Shown: positions 25,927 to 34,584 of the stretch, one piece after another
Position numbering within the stretch: the stretch's first letter is position 1
Layout: each line of letters begins with the position of its first letter
Assembly (NCBI GenBank): GCA_030432295.1
Contig: JAUIHI010000011.1
Span: forward strand, 62,001-126,000
Origin: Anaerolineae bacterium
GTDB lineage: Bacteria; Chloroflexota; Anaerolineae; Caldilineales; Caldilineaceae
DNA length: 64,000 nt
Direction: 5' to 3'
Translations under genes and position numbers: made by a program
Notes under the pieces: generated by a model
Seen by the model: only the letters and a program-made list of their open reading frames with translations
Told to the model about the DNA's origin: nothing
Database searches by the model: none

Positions 25927-26667
25927 TTGGACAGAGTCGTGTCTATTGTCAATCAGTATAGCCCAAGTATAGAAGCCCTTGTGCGGGCCGTTGGCCAAAG
26001 CCCGGACGGGGTAGCCGTGCTGGCCTGGGAAGGTGAGATTCTCTACGCCAACCCGGCCTGGATGGAGATGCACGGCTACAGCGCCGAGGAAAGCATTGGC
26101 CGCCGCATTCAGGACCTCTACCCTGGGGAGGCATTGGCGCGCCATGCGGAAGAAACCATTCGCCATTTGGCTGTTCAAGACAGTTACCAAATCGAACTGA
26201 GCCATTTCAAGCGCGACGGCTCACCCTTCCAAGCCTGGCTGATTACGACACTGCTGCGGGATGAGCGAGGGAAGCCGAACGGTTTTGTATTGACAGCCAG
26301 GGATGTGACCGAATGGAACCGGCTGAAAGAGGCGCTGGAGGCAGAAAAGATACGGCTGGAACAGCAATATCAGCGACAGCAAGCGCTCGCCAATATCGAA
26401 CTGGCGATCAACGAACCGGACGAACTGGTGATAGCGCTTGACCGCATTGTGGAGATTGTGACCGAATTCTTGCCCGCCAGTGGAGGAGCCAGCATTCTGC
26501 TCTGGGACGCGGCCAACCAGACCTATACGGTCAGTGCCTCGTCCGTGCCCGGCCAAACCCCATCGATTGCAGCCCGGCGCATCCGCGAGAAGGGGGGGGG
26601 CCACCCGCTGGATTATCGACAATCGGATGCCTGTGGTCGTCCCCGATGTCAGCGAAGACTCTTTTGA
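25927..26667 (+). CDS. PAS-GAF histidine kinase, N-terminal fragment (frameshifted)
   Basis: 246 residues: a PAS domain (about 15-130; GEILYANPAWMEMHGYSAEESIG, then FVLTARDVTEWNRLK), a coiled linker and the first half of a GAF domain ([14 protein letters not shown]). The frame then leaves the family sequence within a 31-nt insertion at 26572-26602 that ends in nine Gs, and stops at 26667. The tandem paralogue downstream lacks the insertion. The TTG start abuts the TAA of dnaE, with GTG at 25939 as an alternative. As it stands the kinase half is out of frame; loss of one G would restore it. It could be a dead gene, a phase-variable gene or a sequencing error. Confidence 0.75.
   Translation: MDRVVSIVNQYSPSIEALVRAVGQSPDGVAVLAWEGEILYANPAWMEMHGYSAEESIGRRIQDLYPGEALARHAEETIRHLAVQDSYQIELSHFKRDGSPFQAWLITTLLRDERGKPNGFVLTARDVTEWNRLKEALEAEKIRLEQQYQRQQALANIELAINEPDELVIALDRIVEIVTEFLPASGGASILLWDAANQTYTVSASSVPGQTPSIAARRIREKGGGHPLDYRQSDACGRPRCQRRLF
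26572..26602. repeat. 31-nt insertion with nine-G tract
   Basis: This stretch is absent from the matching place of the paralogue, where TCGATCGCT runs straight into ACCCGCTGG. It contains G x 9 at 26592-26600. Its length is 3n+1, which causes the frameshift. Confidence 0.75.
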
Positions 26668-27592
26668 GGTCAATTCACTCCTGACCGAATTTGGACTGCA
26701 CGCCTATGTGGGCGTCCCCCTCCTCTCCGACACCGACTGCATCGGTGTTCTCTATGCCCTGGACACAGCACCCCGTGACTACTCAGCCAACGACGTGGAC
26801 TTTCTGGCCACCCTGGCGGCCAGGGCGAGTACGGCTATCAGCAAAGTTCAACTCTACGAGAAACTGCGCGAGACAAATTCAATTTTGCAGAGTCAGGCTG
26901 GCGATCTGGCCGTGCGCAACGCGGACCTGGACGCCTTTGCCCATTCGGTGGCCCACGACCTGAAGAATCCCCTCACGTCGATTATGGGCTATGCAGAGAT
27001 GCTCCTGGATGATTATGACCTGCTCGAGGATGAGGTACGCAAGGAGTTTTTGAGTATCATCGCCCAGCGGGGCGTGAAGATGCGCCAGATTGTGGATGAA
27101 CTGTTGCTAATGTCCCAACTTCGCAACCGGGAAGTGCAACTTTCGCCGCTAAATATGCAGGCAATCGTCGACGAGGCCGTCCACCGATTGGATGCAGTTT
27201 GTCGGGAAAAGGGTGCGGTTATCCATCTTCCCAAGGGCTGGCCGCCTGCCTTGGGCTATGCCCAATGGCTGGAAGAGGTCTGGACCAACTACCTGAGCAA
27301 TGCGCTCAAGTATGGCGGGCGTCCGCCAGAAATCTGGCTGGGTGCCAGCAAAAGTGATGCCGAATCAGTCAGGTTCTGGGTAAAAGACAACGGCCCGGGG
27401 CTTTCCGCCGAAGATCAGAAATTGCTCTTCCTGCCCTTCACCCGTCTGCACACCACCCAGGAAGAAGGCCACGGCCTGGGGCTTTCGATTGTCAAGCGCA
27501 TTGTGGAAAAATGTCAGGGCAGGGTGGGTGTGGACAGCACACCCGGCACTGGGAGTATTTTCTGGTTTACATTACCCCAAGAGGAGAGGTAA
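26627..27592 (+). CDS. GAF-histidine kinase, C-terminal fragment (frameshifted)
   Basis: Second part of the split kinase, about 321 residues from an internal ATG. It contains the rest of the GAF domain ([20 protein letters not shown]), a HisKA dimerisation helix with the phosphoacceptor His in [20 protein letters not shown], and an HATPase domain with NYLSNALKYGG (N box), VKDNGPGLS (G1) and [12 protein letters not shown] (G2). The catalytic part is intact and matches the downstream paralogue closely, so the shift is recent. There is no ribosome site at the internal ATG, so separate translation is doubtful. No response regulator is adjacent. Confidence 0.75.
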   Translation: MPVVVPDVSEDSFEVNSLLTEFGLHAYVGVPLLSDTDCIGVLYALDTAPRDYSANDVDFLATLAARASTAISKVQLYEKLRETNSILQSQAGDLAVRNADLDAFAHSVAHDLKNPLTSIMGYAEMLLDDYDLLEDEVRKEFLSIIAQRGVKMRQIVDELLLMSQLRNREVQLSPLNMQAIVDEAVHRLDAVCREKGAVIHLPKGWPPALGYAQWLEEVWTNYLSNALKYGGRPPEIWLGASKSDAESVRFWVKDNGPGLSAEDQKLLFLPFTRLHTTQEEGHGLGLSIVKRIVEKCQGRVGVDSTPGTGSIFWFTLPQEER

Positions 27593-27705
27593 AATCAACA
27601 GAGCCACCCCGCACTATAGGCTGCCCACACACATCTGTGGATACCCACGGAGTGGTTGTTGTGGTTCTGGTGATAGAATTAGAATAAAGAATAGAAAAAT
27701 TCACG

Positions 27706-29328
27706 GTGCCAATTTCTACACGGAAATCTATAAATATAGAAGCATTGACCCGTGCGCTTGCCCAAAGCCCGGATGGGATCGCCTTGTTGGATGTGAACGG
27801 GGTCTATCTGTACGTCAACCCCGCTTGGGAAAAGATCCACGGTTTTAGCGCCGAAGATAGCATTGGCCACACTGACGATGAACTCTATTTGAATGAAGCA
27901 TCTGTCCGCAACAGAGCAGAAGGCAGCAGGCGGATGGAAGGCAAAGAGAGCACTGAATTTGAGTTCAATGTCACCAGAAGCGGCGTCACCCCCATGCGGG
28001 TGCGGCTTATGATGACCAAAATCCGGGATGAGGCAGAAAACCACACGGGCTATCTCGTAACAAGCCGAGACGTCACCGAGCCAAATCGACTAAAACAGGC
28101 GCTGGAAGACGAAAAGGCACGATTGAATCAGCAGTATCAACGGCAAAAGGCCCTTGCCTCTATCCAACTGGCTATCAACGAACCGGACGAACTAGCGACA
28201 GCACTTGACCAGATTGTAGAGATGGTGACCGAACTCTTACCTGCCAGCGGAGGGGCCAGCATCCTCCTTGGGAACGCAAGCGACCAGACATACACTGTCA
28301 GCGCATCCTCTGCATCCGGCCAACTCCCGTCGATCGCTACCCGCTGGATTATCGACAACCGGAAGCCTGTGGTTGTCAGTGATGTCCAAAACGATCCCTT
28401 TGGGACCGATTCCTTGCTGAAAGAGTTTGGGCTGCACGCCTACGTGGGCGTTCCCCTCCTTTCCGACAACCTCTGCCTGGGCGTTCTCTATGCCCTGGAC
28501 ACAGCCCCTCGTGAATACTCAACCAACGATATGGCTTTCCTGACCACACTGGCGGACAGGGCGAGTGCGGCTATCAGCAAAGTCCAGCTCTACGAGCAGC
28601 TACGCGAGGCAAACAGGATATTGCGTAGTCAGACTGCCGACCTGGCCGTGCGCAACGCAGACCTGGACGCCTTTGCCCATTCGGTGGCCCACGACCTGAA
28701 GAACCCCCTCACGACGATTATGGGTTTTGCGGAGATGCTCCTGGATGATTATGGCCTGCTGGACGACGAGGAGCGCAAGAAATATATGGGCATCATTGCC
28801 CAGCGGGGCGTGAAGATGCGCCAGATTGTCGACGAACTGTTGCTCATGTCCCAACTTCGCAACCAGGAAGTGCAACTTTCGCCGCTGAATATGCAGGCAA
28901 TCGTAGACGAGGCGTTGCAACGGTTGGACACTATCCGTAGAGAGCGGGGCGCGATCGTTCACATCCCCGAAAGTTGGCCGCCTGCCTTGGGCTATGCCCA
29001 ATGGCTGGAAGAGGTCTGGGTCAACTACCTGAGCAATGGGCTCAAGTATGGCGGGCGTCCGCCAGAAATATGGCTGGGCGCCCGCGAAGACGCCGCCGAA
29101 TCAGTCAGATTCTGGATAAAGGACAACGGCCCAGGGCTTTCCGCCGAAGATCAGAAATTGCTCTTTCTGCCCTTCACCCGTCTGCACACCAGCCAGGAAG
29201 AAGGCCACGGCCTGGGGCTTTCGATTGTCAAGCGTATTGTGGAAAAATGTCGGGGCAGCGTGGGTGTGGATAGCACACCCGGTGCGGGGAGCACCTTTTG
29301 GTTTACGCTGCCCCGAGCAAAGGAGTAA
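27706..29328 (+). CDS. PAS-GAF sensor histidine kinase
   Basis: 540 residues, cytosolic, no membrane helix. Domains: PAS (about 15-125; [22 protein letters not shown]), linker helix with [19 protein letters not shown] (about 160-305), HisKA with the phosphoacceptor His in [20 protein letters not shown] (near 330), and HATPase with [20 protein letters not shown] and [12 protein letters not shown]. It starts at a GTG (27706) without a clear ribosome site. A TGATAGAAT extended -10-like box stands about 30 nt upstream. It arose by tandem duplication with the frameshifted gene before it. The signal and the partner regulator are unknown; no receiver-domain gene is nearby. Confidence 0.92.
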   Translation: MPISTRKSINIEALTRALAQSPDGIALLDVNGVYLYVNPAWEKIHGFSAEDSIGHTDDELYLNEASVRNRAEGSRRMEGKESTEFEFNVTRSGVTPMRVRLMMTKIRDEAENHTGYLVTSRDVTEPNRLKQALEDEKARLNQQYQRQKALASIQLAINEPDELATALDQIVEMVTELLPASGGASILLGNASDQTYTVSASSASGQLPSIATRWIIDNRKPVVVSDVQNDPFGTDSLLKEFGLHAYVGVPLLSDNLCLGVLYALDTAPREYSTNDMAFLTTLADRASAAISKVQLYEQLREANRILRSQTADLAVRNADLDAFAHSVAHDLKNPLTTIMGFAEMLLDDYGLLDDEERKKYMGIIAQRGVKMRQIVDELLLMSQLRNQEVQLSPLNMQAIVDEALQRLDTIRRERGAIVHIPESWPPALGYAQWLEEVWVNYLSNGLKYGGRPPEIWLGAREDAAESVRFWIKDNGPGLSAEDQKLLFLPFTRLHTSQEEGHGLGLSIVKRIVEKCRGSVGVDSTPGAGSTFWFTLPRAKE

Positions 29329-29332
29329 AAAA

Positions 29333-29386
29333 GTATTGGATATTTTGTTGAAATGTCGATGGGACACCCAACAAAATATCCAATAC
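29333..29386. repeat. ATTGGATATT-family inverted repeat
   Basis: A perfect 18-bp stem, GTATTGGATATTTTGTTG and its complement, with an 18-nt loop. It lies between convergent genes, 5 nt after the kinase stop, where it could also end transcription. Confidence 0.85.
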
Positions 29387-29396
29387 GCAATAGCTG

Positions 29397-30308
29397 TTAT
29401 TCCCCGGCTACGTTTTCGATTACCACCTGGCCGATGCCGCTGGAAATGTTGAGAGTGGCACGTTCACCGCTCTCTTGGGCCGCGGCAGAAAGGTAGACAT
29501 TCTCGCCGGACTGATTGAAGTCTCCGTTTACCTGCACTTGACCGATCCCCGTATCCACGTGTAGACGCACAGCCAGGGATTCGGGCACACGGATCACCAG
29601 TTTGCCTATGCCGCCGTTAATTTCGCCGGAGAATGTGCCGGAGCGAGGCAGGGTAATGGTCATTGCACCGACGCCCATCTCCACCTTTAGGCTCGTCAAG
29701 CGTGCCCGCTCCAGATTCAATTCAGCCTCTCCTGCGCCGGTGTTGATGTCCAGATTGCTGGGAACCTCGGCGTTGATGCGCAGATCCCAGAGCGAGTCGT
29801 TGCCCGCAACCCCCACAACTCCCATACCTTCGCTGCTCAATCGATAGACGGCTTTACCGCCTTCTTCGCTGCTCTCTTCTCTCACTTCTTCGTTGCCCGC
29901 CAGCCGCACTGTGCCAGCCACCAGCACGCCGCTCTCGCCCAAAGTGCCCACAGTCAGCCGTCCGGTGGAAGCCGAGATGTGGATGTCTGCTTCTTGAACA
30001 ATGCCCGGCGCATAGCGAATCTCTGTCACTTCGCCCCGGTTGGTTGTCACGGGATCAACACCCACAAAGATCGCACCCCCGACCAGAAAGATGGCTGTGA
30101 CCAGCAGTGCCAGCAGAGAGCCGGTCGTGGAGCGTCTGCCAATCAGCATATCCAGCCCGATACCGATAAGGACCACCGGCCAGAGCGTTGAAGCCAGTTG
30201 CCAGAAATTGACTTGGACCAGCCCCAGATTGTTGAGCAGAAAGAGGATGCCGATCCCCACCAGAATAAACGGGCCGACAAATCCACTTCTGTTTTCGTTT
30301 TTGTTCAT
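29397..30308 (-). CDS. LiaF-like membrane protein with C-terminal toast-rack domain
   Basis: 303 residues. The N-terminal part has three or four membrane helices of the LiaI/LiaF (DUF5668) type (GFVGPFILVGIGILFLLNNLG, FWQLASTLWPVVLIGIGLDML). The C-terminal half is a right-handed beta-repeat with periodic glycine motifs (SASTGRLTVGTL, NTGAGEAELNLERARL, MGVGAMTITLP, NGGIGKLVIRVP), as in the DUF2154/LiaF C-terminal family. LiaF-type proteins modulate envelope-stress signalling. AGGAGA precedes the ATG. It is last of three similar genes in one operon. The sensor kinases next door are on the other strand, so a link is only suggested. Confidence 0.85.
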   Translation of the reverse strand: MNKNENRSGFVGPFILVGIGILFLLNNLGLVQVNFWQLASTLWPVVLIGIGLDMLIGRRSTTGSLLALLVTAIFLVGGAIFVGVDPVTTNRGEVTEIRYAPGIVQEADIHISASTGRLTVGTLGESGVLVAGTVRLAGNEEVREESSEEGGKAVYRLSSEGMGVVGVAGNDSLWDLRINAEVPSNLDINTGAGEAELNLERARLTSLKVEMGVGAMTITLPRSGTFSGEINGGIGKLVIRVPESLAVRLHVDTGIGQVQVNGDFNQSGENVYLSAAAQESGERATLNISSGIGQVVIENVAGE

Positions 30309-30317
30309 AAGGTTCTC

Positions 30318-31004
30318 CTATTCCTTGCCTGTGCGCAGATAGTTGCGGTAGAGCAGCGCACCGCCGACAGCCACCAGCACCAGCGGCCACAAAATGTTGA
30401 TTAAGCCTTCCACCGACGCTGTTGTCACCACAGCCAGGGCAAAGAGAACCCCGGCTGGAATCCAGGCCCAGGTCATCTTGCCCCTGGCTGTGGCGGGCGA
30501 CAGGGCAACCAGCGCAAAGGTGGCCGCCAGCCCGAAGAAGAAGATGCCACCGGTCTCCCAGCCGCTCACCTCATCCAGCCCGGCCACTACCGATAGGGTA
30601 AAGAGTACGCCGCCGGGAATAATCGCCCACCAGTGCTCCCGGTTCATCACATAGACGGTGATAAAAGCCAGGCTGATGCTGCCCAAAAAGATCGAGCCGC
30701 TGAAGGGAAAACCGGTGAGAATTTCATCGGTGAAAATTGTGGCCGAGAGACCGAGCAGCATAAAGCCGGGAATCGCCATCCACCAGTTCTCCCGGTTCAG
30801 CCACAGCCCGACCAGAAAGAGCGCGCCCGCGCTGCCAAATGCACCAATCCAGAAAACTGTCCACAGGCTTTCGGGGATCAGCCCGAAGATGTCAAAGATG
30901 CCCAGGTTTTGGAGCAGAAAGCCAAGGCCCAACAGAATCAGCACCCCACCCCAAATCAAGCGCATATCACTGCTGGTAAATGAAAATCGTTCCCGTTCGC
31001 TCAT
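30318..31004 (-). CDS. Polytopic membrane protein, LiaI/DUF5668-like
   Basis: 228 residues with about seven hydrophobic helices. It opens MRLIWGGVLILLGLGFLLQNLG, which mirrors the start of its neighbours, and has tryptophan-rich repeats (NRENWWMAIPGFMLLGLSAT and NREHWWAIIPGGVLFTLSVV), showing an internal duplication. There is no soluble domain. It starts behind GGGAG and lies 9 nt before the next gene of the LiaF-like trio. A role in envelope sensing is inferred from the neighbours only. Confidence 0.75.
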   Translation of the reverse strand: MSERERFSFTSSDMRLIWGGVLILLGLGFLLQNLGIFDIFGLIPESLWTVFWIGAFGSAGALFLVGLWLNRENWWMAIPGFMLLGLSATIFTDEILTGFPFSGSIFLGSISLAFITVYVMNREHWWAIIPGGVLFTLSVVAGLDEVSGWETGGIFFFGLAATFALVALSPATARGKMTWAWIPAGVLFALAVVTTASVEGLINILWPLVLVAVGGALLYRNYLRTGKE

Positions 31005-31029
31005 TGTTCGTCTCCCTCTCTTCTTATAT

Positions 31030-31100
31030 TTAGGATACTGATGACGCTGATAAAATCTGCGCTAATCAGTTGTTTCTGCGAAATCAGCGTCCGCCTGTTG
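31030..31100. repeat. ATCAGCGT-word repeat
   Basis: GATGACGCTGATAAAATCTGC and GAAATCAGCGTCCGC words in the 106-nt gap between two LiaF-like genes form a weak inverted repeat (GACGCTGAT/ATCAGCGTC), as at 13122-13191. Confidence 0.6.
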
Positions 31101-31110
31101 TCGTTATCCA

Positions 31111-31806
31111 TTAGTTTGCAATGTCAATCCCGCCGAAGAGGGCAAAACCCGTCACCACCAGATCAGCCTGCCCGTCGAAACTATCCGGTTTCTGCTTGCG
31201 GCTGTCGTCCGTGCCGCCAAAGATACCGATCACATCCCGGCGCACGCGCCACTCCGTGGGCACTTTCATCTCCACGCCGCCAAAGAGGGTAAAGGCGTTG
31301 ATCACAATCGGCTGCTCGGCTGGCGTGGCCTGGCGCATATCCACTTCCACACCGCCAAAGATGGCCGTCATTTCGCCCCCGGTAAAGGCTTCCGATTCGA
31401 CCGTATGATCCACGCCGTTGAAGATGGACAGAATGTTCACCGCGTCCGGGTCCTGGCTGCGCCCTGGCAGAGAAGGCAGTTCAATGCCCAGCCGCTCCAC
31501 CAGAATCGAACCACCGATGACAATCAGAATCAGCGGCCAGAGATCGAAGACCGAATCGATGCCCAGTGCGCCCAGGGCCGACAACTGGAAGAGAAAGCCG
31601 CCCCCGATCAGAATCACCGGGCCGGTCCAGAAGCGGAAGTTGTTCACATACAGCTGCCAGATGCCGAGCAGAATGAAGGCAGAGGGCAACCAGCGCCAGA
31701 TTCCGCCGATGTCGAGAATATTCAGATTATTCAGAAAGATAAGCAGCCCACCCAGTACGAGGGCCGCCCCCACAAAGAGTTGGTTGGAATGTTGGCGTGT
31801 GTTCAT
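31111..31806 (-). CDS. LiaF-like membrane protein
   Basis: 231 residues: an N-terminal membrane block with HSNQLFVGAALVLGGLLIFLNN and WRWLPSAFILLGIWQLYV, then a soluble beta domain with the repeated signature NILSIFNGVDH, MTAIFGGVEVDMRQA, INAFTLFGGVEMKVP, VIGIFGGTDDSR and GFALFGGIDI. This is the classic LiaF/DUF2154 C-terminal pattern of F-G-G turns. AGGGG lies 7 nt before the ATG. It is first of the three-gene cluster and probably an envelope-stress modulator. No LiaR-type regulator is visible here. Confidence 0.85.
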   Translation of the reverse strand: MNTRQHSNQLFVGAALVLGGLLIFLNNLNILDIGGIWRWLPSAFILLGIWQLYVNNFRFWTGPVILIGGGFLFQLSALGALGIDSVFDLWPLILIVIGGSILVERLGIELPSLPGRSQDPDAVNILSIFNGVDHTVESEAFTGGEMTAIFGGVEVDMRQATPAEQPIVINAFTLFGGVEMKVPTEWRVRRDVIGIFGGTDDSRKQKPDSFDGQADLVVTGFALFGGIDIAN

Positions 31807-31929
31807 CGTAGTTCCCCTTGACTATTCGATACGACGACGGACGTTCGTGTCCGCCTGTGTATAGCATAGCGACAAAGGGTCATACGGTCACGTGCCGTTG
31901 GTCACGTGGCGGGTCATATGCGTGTAGCG

Positions 31930-32211
31930 CTATTTCTGTTCATTTGCCCTATCGGTTCCGCCGGCCTGTTCGGCGTTCACTTGGGTGAAGGAGAGCAAGG
32001 GCAAGCCCAAATCCCGCACTCTCCGCAGCAAGCCATACAAAGCGGCCTGATCGACCACAGGGCCGGTCAGCACGGAATCGCCATTCTCCTCCAGCGTGAT
32101 GGTCAGGCCATCAAACCAGTCGGCCCATTGGACGCTCAGATGGCCCTTGAGCCGGATTTGATAGACCATCTCCTGGCCTGCATTATTTTCTACACTGCTG
32201 TCATCTGACAT
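31930..32211 (-). CDS. Small conserved hypothetical protein
   Basis: 93 residues from the ATG at 32211, with GGAG 7 nt upstream; a longer frame to 32256 is unsupported. The sequence MVYQIRLKGHLSVQWADWF, GLTITLEENGDSVLTGPVVD and LYGLLRRVRDLGLPLLSF suggests a small alpha/beta protein. I have the impression of similar short proteins in Chloroflexota genomes, but function is unknown. It stands alone between the LiaF-like genes and the DUF2938 gene. Confidence 0.65.
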   Translation of the reverse strand: MSDDSSVENNAGQEMVYQIRLKGHLSVQWADWFDGLTITLEENGDSVLTGPVVDQAALYGLLRRVRDLGLPLLSFTQVNAEQAGGTDRANEQK

Positions 32212-32287
32212 TCTTCTGCTCCAGGGTGATGACGACCGCGCCAGTTGTGTCTCCAATGGAAATGCAGGTGGTTCTCACTCATTCACC

Positions 32288-32800
32288 TCAGTGGACAGCC
32301 GACAAGAGCAACCAGCGAGCCAACACCCCGAAGAGGTAAAGACCGATGCCAAAGGCCGTATGATTCATCAGACTACGAACTCTTGCCTGGGCAGGGTTTG
32401 GCGTTCTGGATGCAGCAAATCCGAACCCAAATAGGGGTTGCATGACAAAAAGTGGCGCCAAAACCGTGACGACTCCGAAGGCGATTGCAGGAATCAGCGT
32501 CGGATGCTGAAGCCAGCCATTGCCTGCCAGTACCACAAAGGCGGTGGCGAATGTGACACCGATCAGGTAGTGGGCGATCCACCCTACTGTACACTCCCCA
32601 CCCTTCTGGGGAGCAGACACAATCGTCGAATGGCTGAAAGTCCCTTCTGGCATGTAGCGCAGCCAACGCCCGACCAGACAGATGTTGGAGGGTGGTATCT
32701 TGAAGGCGTATTTGAGAAACTGCGCCCAAAGGTCAAACGTAAGAGTTGCGCCAAGTCCGATAAGGACTGGGCTGATGAAGGGAAGAGCAAGATTGTCCAT
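32288..32800 (-). CDS. DUF2938 family membrane protein
   Basis: 170 residues with four hydrophobic segments. It begins LPFISPVLIGLGATLTFDLWAQ, then contains CLVGRWLRYMPEGTF, VGWIAHYLIGVTFATAFVVL and LMNHTAFGIGLYLFGVLARW, typical of DUF2938, an inner-membrane family of unknown function. It is last in a run of four minus-strand genes (35316 to 32288) that follows the MalT-like regulator. The GC content of this and the next gene looks lower than average, a possible sign of transfer. Confidence 0.85.
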   Translation of the reverse strand: MDNLALPFISPVLIGLGATLTFDLWAQFLKYAFKIPPSNICLVGRWLRYMPEGTFSHSTIVSAPQKGGECTVGWIAHYLIGVTFATAFVVLAGNGWLQHPTLIPAIAFGVVTVLAPLFVMQPLFGFGFAASRTPNPAQARVRSLMNHTAFGIGLYLFGVLARWLLLSAVH

Positions 32801-32838
32801 AAATTACCTTTCTATCTGGGTTCCGTTCTGGGCTATCT

Positions 32839-33765
32839 TTACTTGACACTCTGCTGTCCCACTGTGATAACCACATTTCCCTTTTTGTGTCCAGCGTCCA
32901 CATACCGGTGGGCCTGGACCATTTGCTCCAGGGAATAGCAGCGATCGATAACCGCTTTGATTTTGCCCGCCTCAATCAGATCTCTGACGAAGAGTAGATT
33001 TTCCATCTTCTCTTTCGAGTCCAGCCTGGCAATCGTTACAAATGTCCCGTTCGACTTGAGAGCTTGCGAGTATTTTGATTTCGGCAGTTTCCCCACCGTG
33101 TCAAAGATGGCGTCATAGCGCGCTGGGCTGGATGAAAAATCCTCTGTTGTGTAATCGACGACCCGATCAGCGCCCAGAGAACTCACCATTTCCAGATTGG
33201 CTATACTGCAAACCCCGGTCACTTCTGCCCCAAAGAATTTGGCAAGTTGAATCGCATATGTGCCCACGCTTCCCGAAGCACCGTAGATCAGGACTTTTTG
33301 TCCCTGCTGGATGTTTCCGCTACGAAGCAGACGCAGCGCTGTGGTTGCGCCGATAGGAACGGCTGCCGCTTGTGCATAGGTCATATTGGCCGGTTTGACC
33401 GCCACCATCGCCTGTTCCGGCAGAGATTTGTATTCGGCGTAGCCACCGAAATTCTGTGTGAGGGTTGATGCAAACACCTGATCACCGGCCTTGAACCGGG
33501 TAACCTCTTTGCCAACGGCTTCCACTTCTCCGGCAAGTTCCATCCCGTAGATCGGATGCTTTGGTCCTGTGAGGCCCAGCGCGATTCGAGCCGGGAGCCA
33601 CAGCAGGGGAGGAACAGTAAAACTGCGCATTCTACAGTCCCCAGCCGTGACAGTCGTCGCATGTACTTTGATCAGCAGTTCATTCTCTCTGGGTGCTGGT
33701 TTTTCAACCTCTTGGAGTTGAAGAACTTCCGGTGCGCCGTATCTGCTTGCCACAATCGCTTTCAT
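32839..33765 (-). CDS. NAD(P)-dependent alcohol dehydrogenase/quinone reductase-like MDR protein
   Basis: 308 residues. The N-terminal GroES-like domain reads [20 protein letters not shown], with [19 protein letters not shown]. The nucleotide domain has [19 protein letters not shown] (about 145-163). Structural-zinc cysteines are missing, placing it with quinone-reductase-like members that reduce quinones or enones. It ends [14 protein letters not shown], the usual signature. It lies in a four-gene set of membrane proteins. GC content is lower than in the flanks. Substrate unknown. Confidence 0.9.
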   Translation of the reverse strand: MKAIVASRYGAPEVLQLQEVEKPAPRENELLIKVHATTVTAGDCRMRSFTVPPLLWLPARIALGLTGPKHPIYGMELAGEVEAVGKEVTRFKAGDQVFASTLTQNFGGYAEYKSLPEQAMVAVKPANMTYAQAAAVPIGATTALRLLRSGNIQQGQKVLIYGASGSVGTYAIQLAKFFGAEVTGVCSIANLEMVSSLGADRVVDYTTEDFSSSPARYDAIFDTVGKLPKSKYSQALKSNGTFVTIARLDSKEKMENLLFVRDLIEAGKIKAVIDRCYSLEQMVQAHRYVDAGHKKGNVVITVGQQSVK

Positions 33766-33783
33766 TTGCGGATCGTCCTTTTC

Positions 33784-34506
33784 TTAAGAATGAGCGGAAC
33801 GGATGACAGGGCGGGCGGGACGGGCTGGACGCCTACGGATGATCCATTCGGCCACCGCCAGATTGATGACCCAGGCCGCGCCCATCAGCAGCGCTCGGCT
33901 GAACTCGTTCGGCGGGCCGACAAGCAGTTCCCCAACCAGGAGAGTCAGGGTTTGCGTGGCTGCACCCATACCGATGGCATAGCCGCGCAACATCCAGTCA
34001 CCGTGCCGGGCAAAGTCCCGTCGTCGGATGGCAGCTACTCCGAGGAGAATGGAGAGAAGCATCCCAGACCCGAAAAGCAGCCGCAATCCATATAAGATCA
34101 CACCGTCGCCCGCCGGCCAGGGATAGAACAGCGTCATCCACAGACCTGACAGCGCCGCCACCAGGCCACAGGGGATCACTATCCACCCGGCGATGCGATG
34201 CCAACTGCGCCGCCGCTGGCACAGGCTGGGAACAAACTGGAAAGCGCCCAGGATAGCGTAGAAGCTGGCACTCACAATATGCAGCACCACAGGCAGGGGC
34301 GACGCAAAGAAGCGGGCGTTGGCCGGTGTGATTTCTGCACCGCCCGCCAACTGGGCCAGGCGGTAGATACCGGCGGCCACCGGCACGAGACTGAGCAGAA
34401 TCAACGCGGTGGTCACGAGCCATACAGACCAGGATTTTCTCGGTGACGTTTTGGTGCGCTGAGGCACATCTGGGGTTCGAGTATTACCGTAAACATTCGC
34501 TTCCAT
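33784..34506 (-). CDS. DUF2306 family membrane protein
   Basis: About 240 residues from the ATG at 34506, with AAGGAG at 7 nt; the frame to 34578 above it is unsupported. It has six or so helices, with LPVVLHIVSASFYAILGAFQ, SWHRIAGWIVIPCGLVAALS and RHGDWMLRGYAIGMGAATQT. The His of the HxxxG and RHxxWM motifs fits DUF2306, a family thought to be heme- or redox-related but not characterised. It lies in one operon with the MDR reductase (18 nt downstream). Confidence 0.85.
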   Translation of the reverse strand: MEANVYGNTRTPDVPQRTKTSPRKSWSVWLVTTALILLSLVPVAAGIYRLAQLAGGAEITPANARFFASPLPVVLHIVSASFYAILGAFQFVPSLCQRRRSWHRIAGWIVIPCGLVAALSGLWMTLFYPWPAGDGVILYGLRLLFGSGMLLSILLGVAAIRRRDFARHGDWMLRGYAIGMGAATQTLTLLVGELLVGPPNEFSRALLMGAAWVINLAVAEWIIRRRPARPARPVIRSAHS

Positions 34507-34541
34507 TTGTTGGCTCCTTGGAAAAATATAGGCAGTGCTGA

Positions 34542-34572
34542 GAGACAAGCGGTTCGGATGACCGCTTGTCTC
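34542..34572. terminator. Hairpin between operon genes
   Basis: GAGACAAGCGGT and ACCGCTTGTCTC form a perfect 12-bp stem with a 7-nt loop, between the stop of one membrane-protein gene and the start of the next. There is no long U-run, so it may be a partial terminator or an RNA-stability element. Confidence 0.6.
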
Positions 34573-34584
34573 CCCCATACAATC

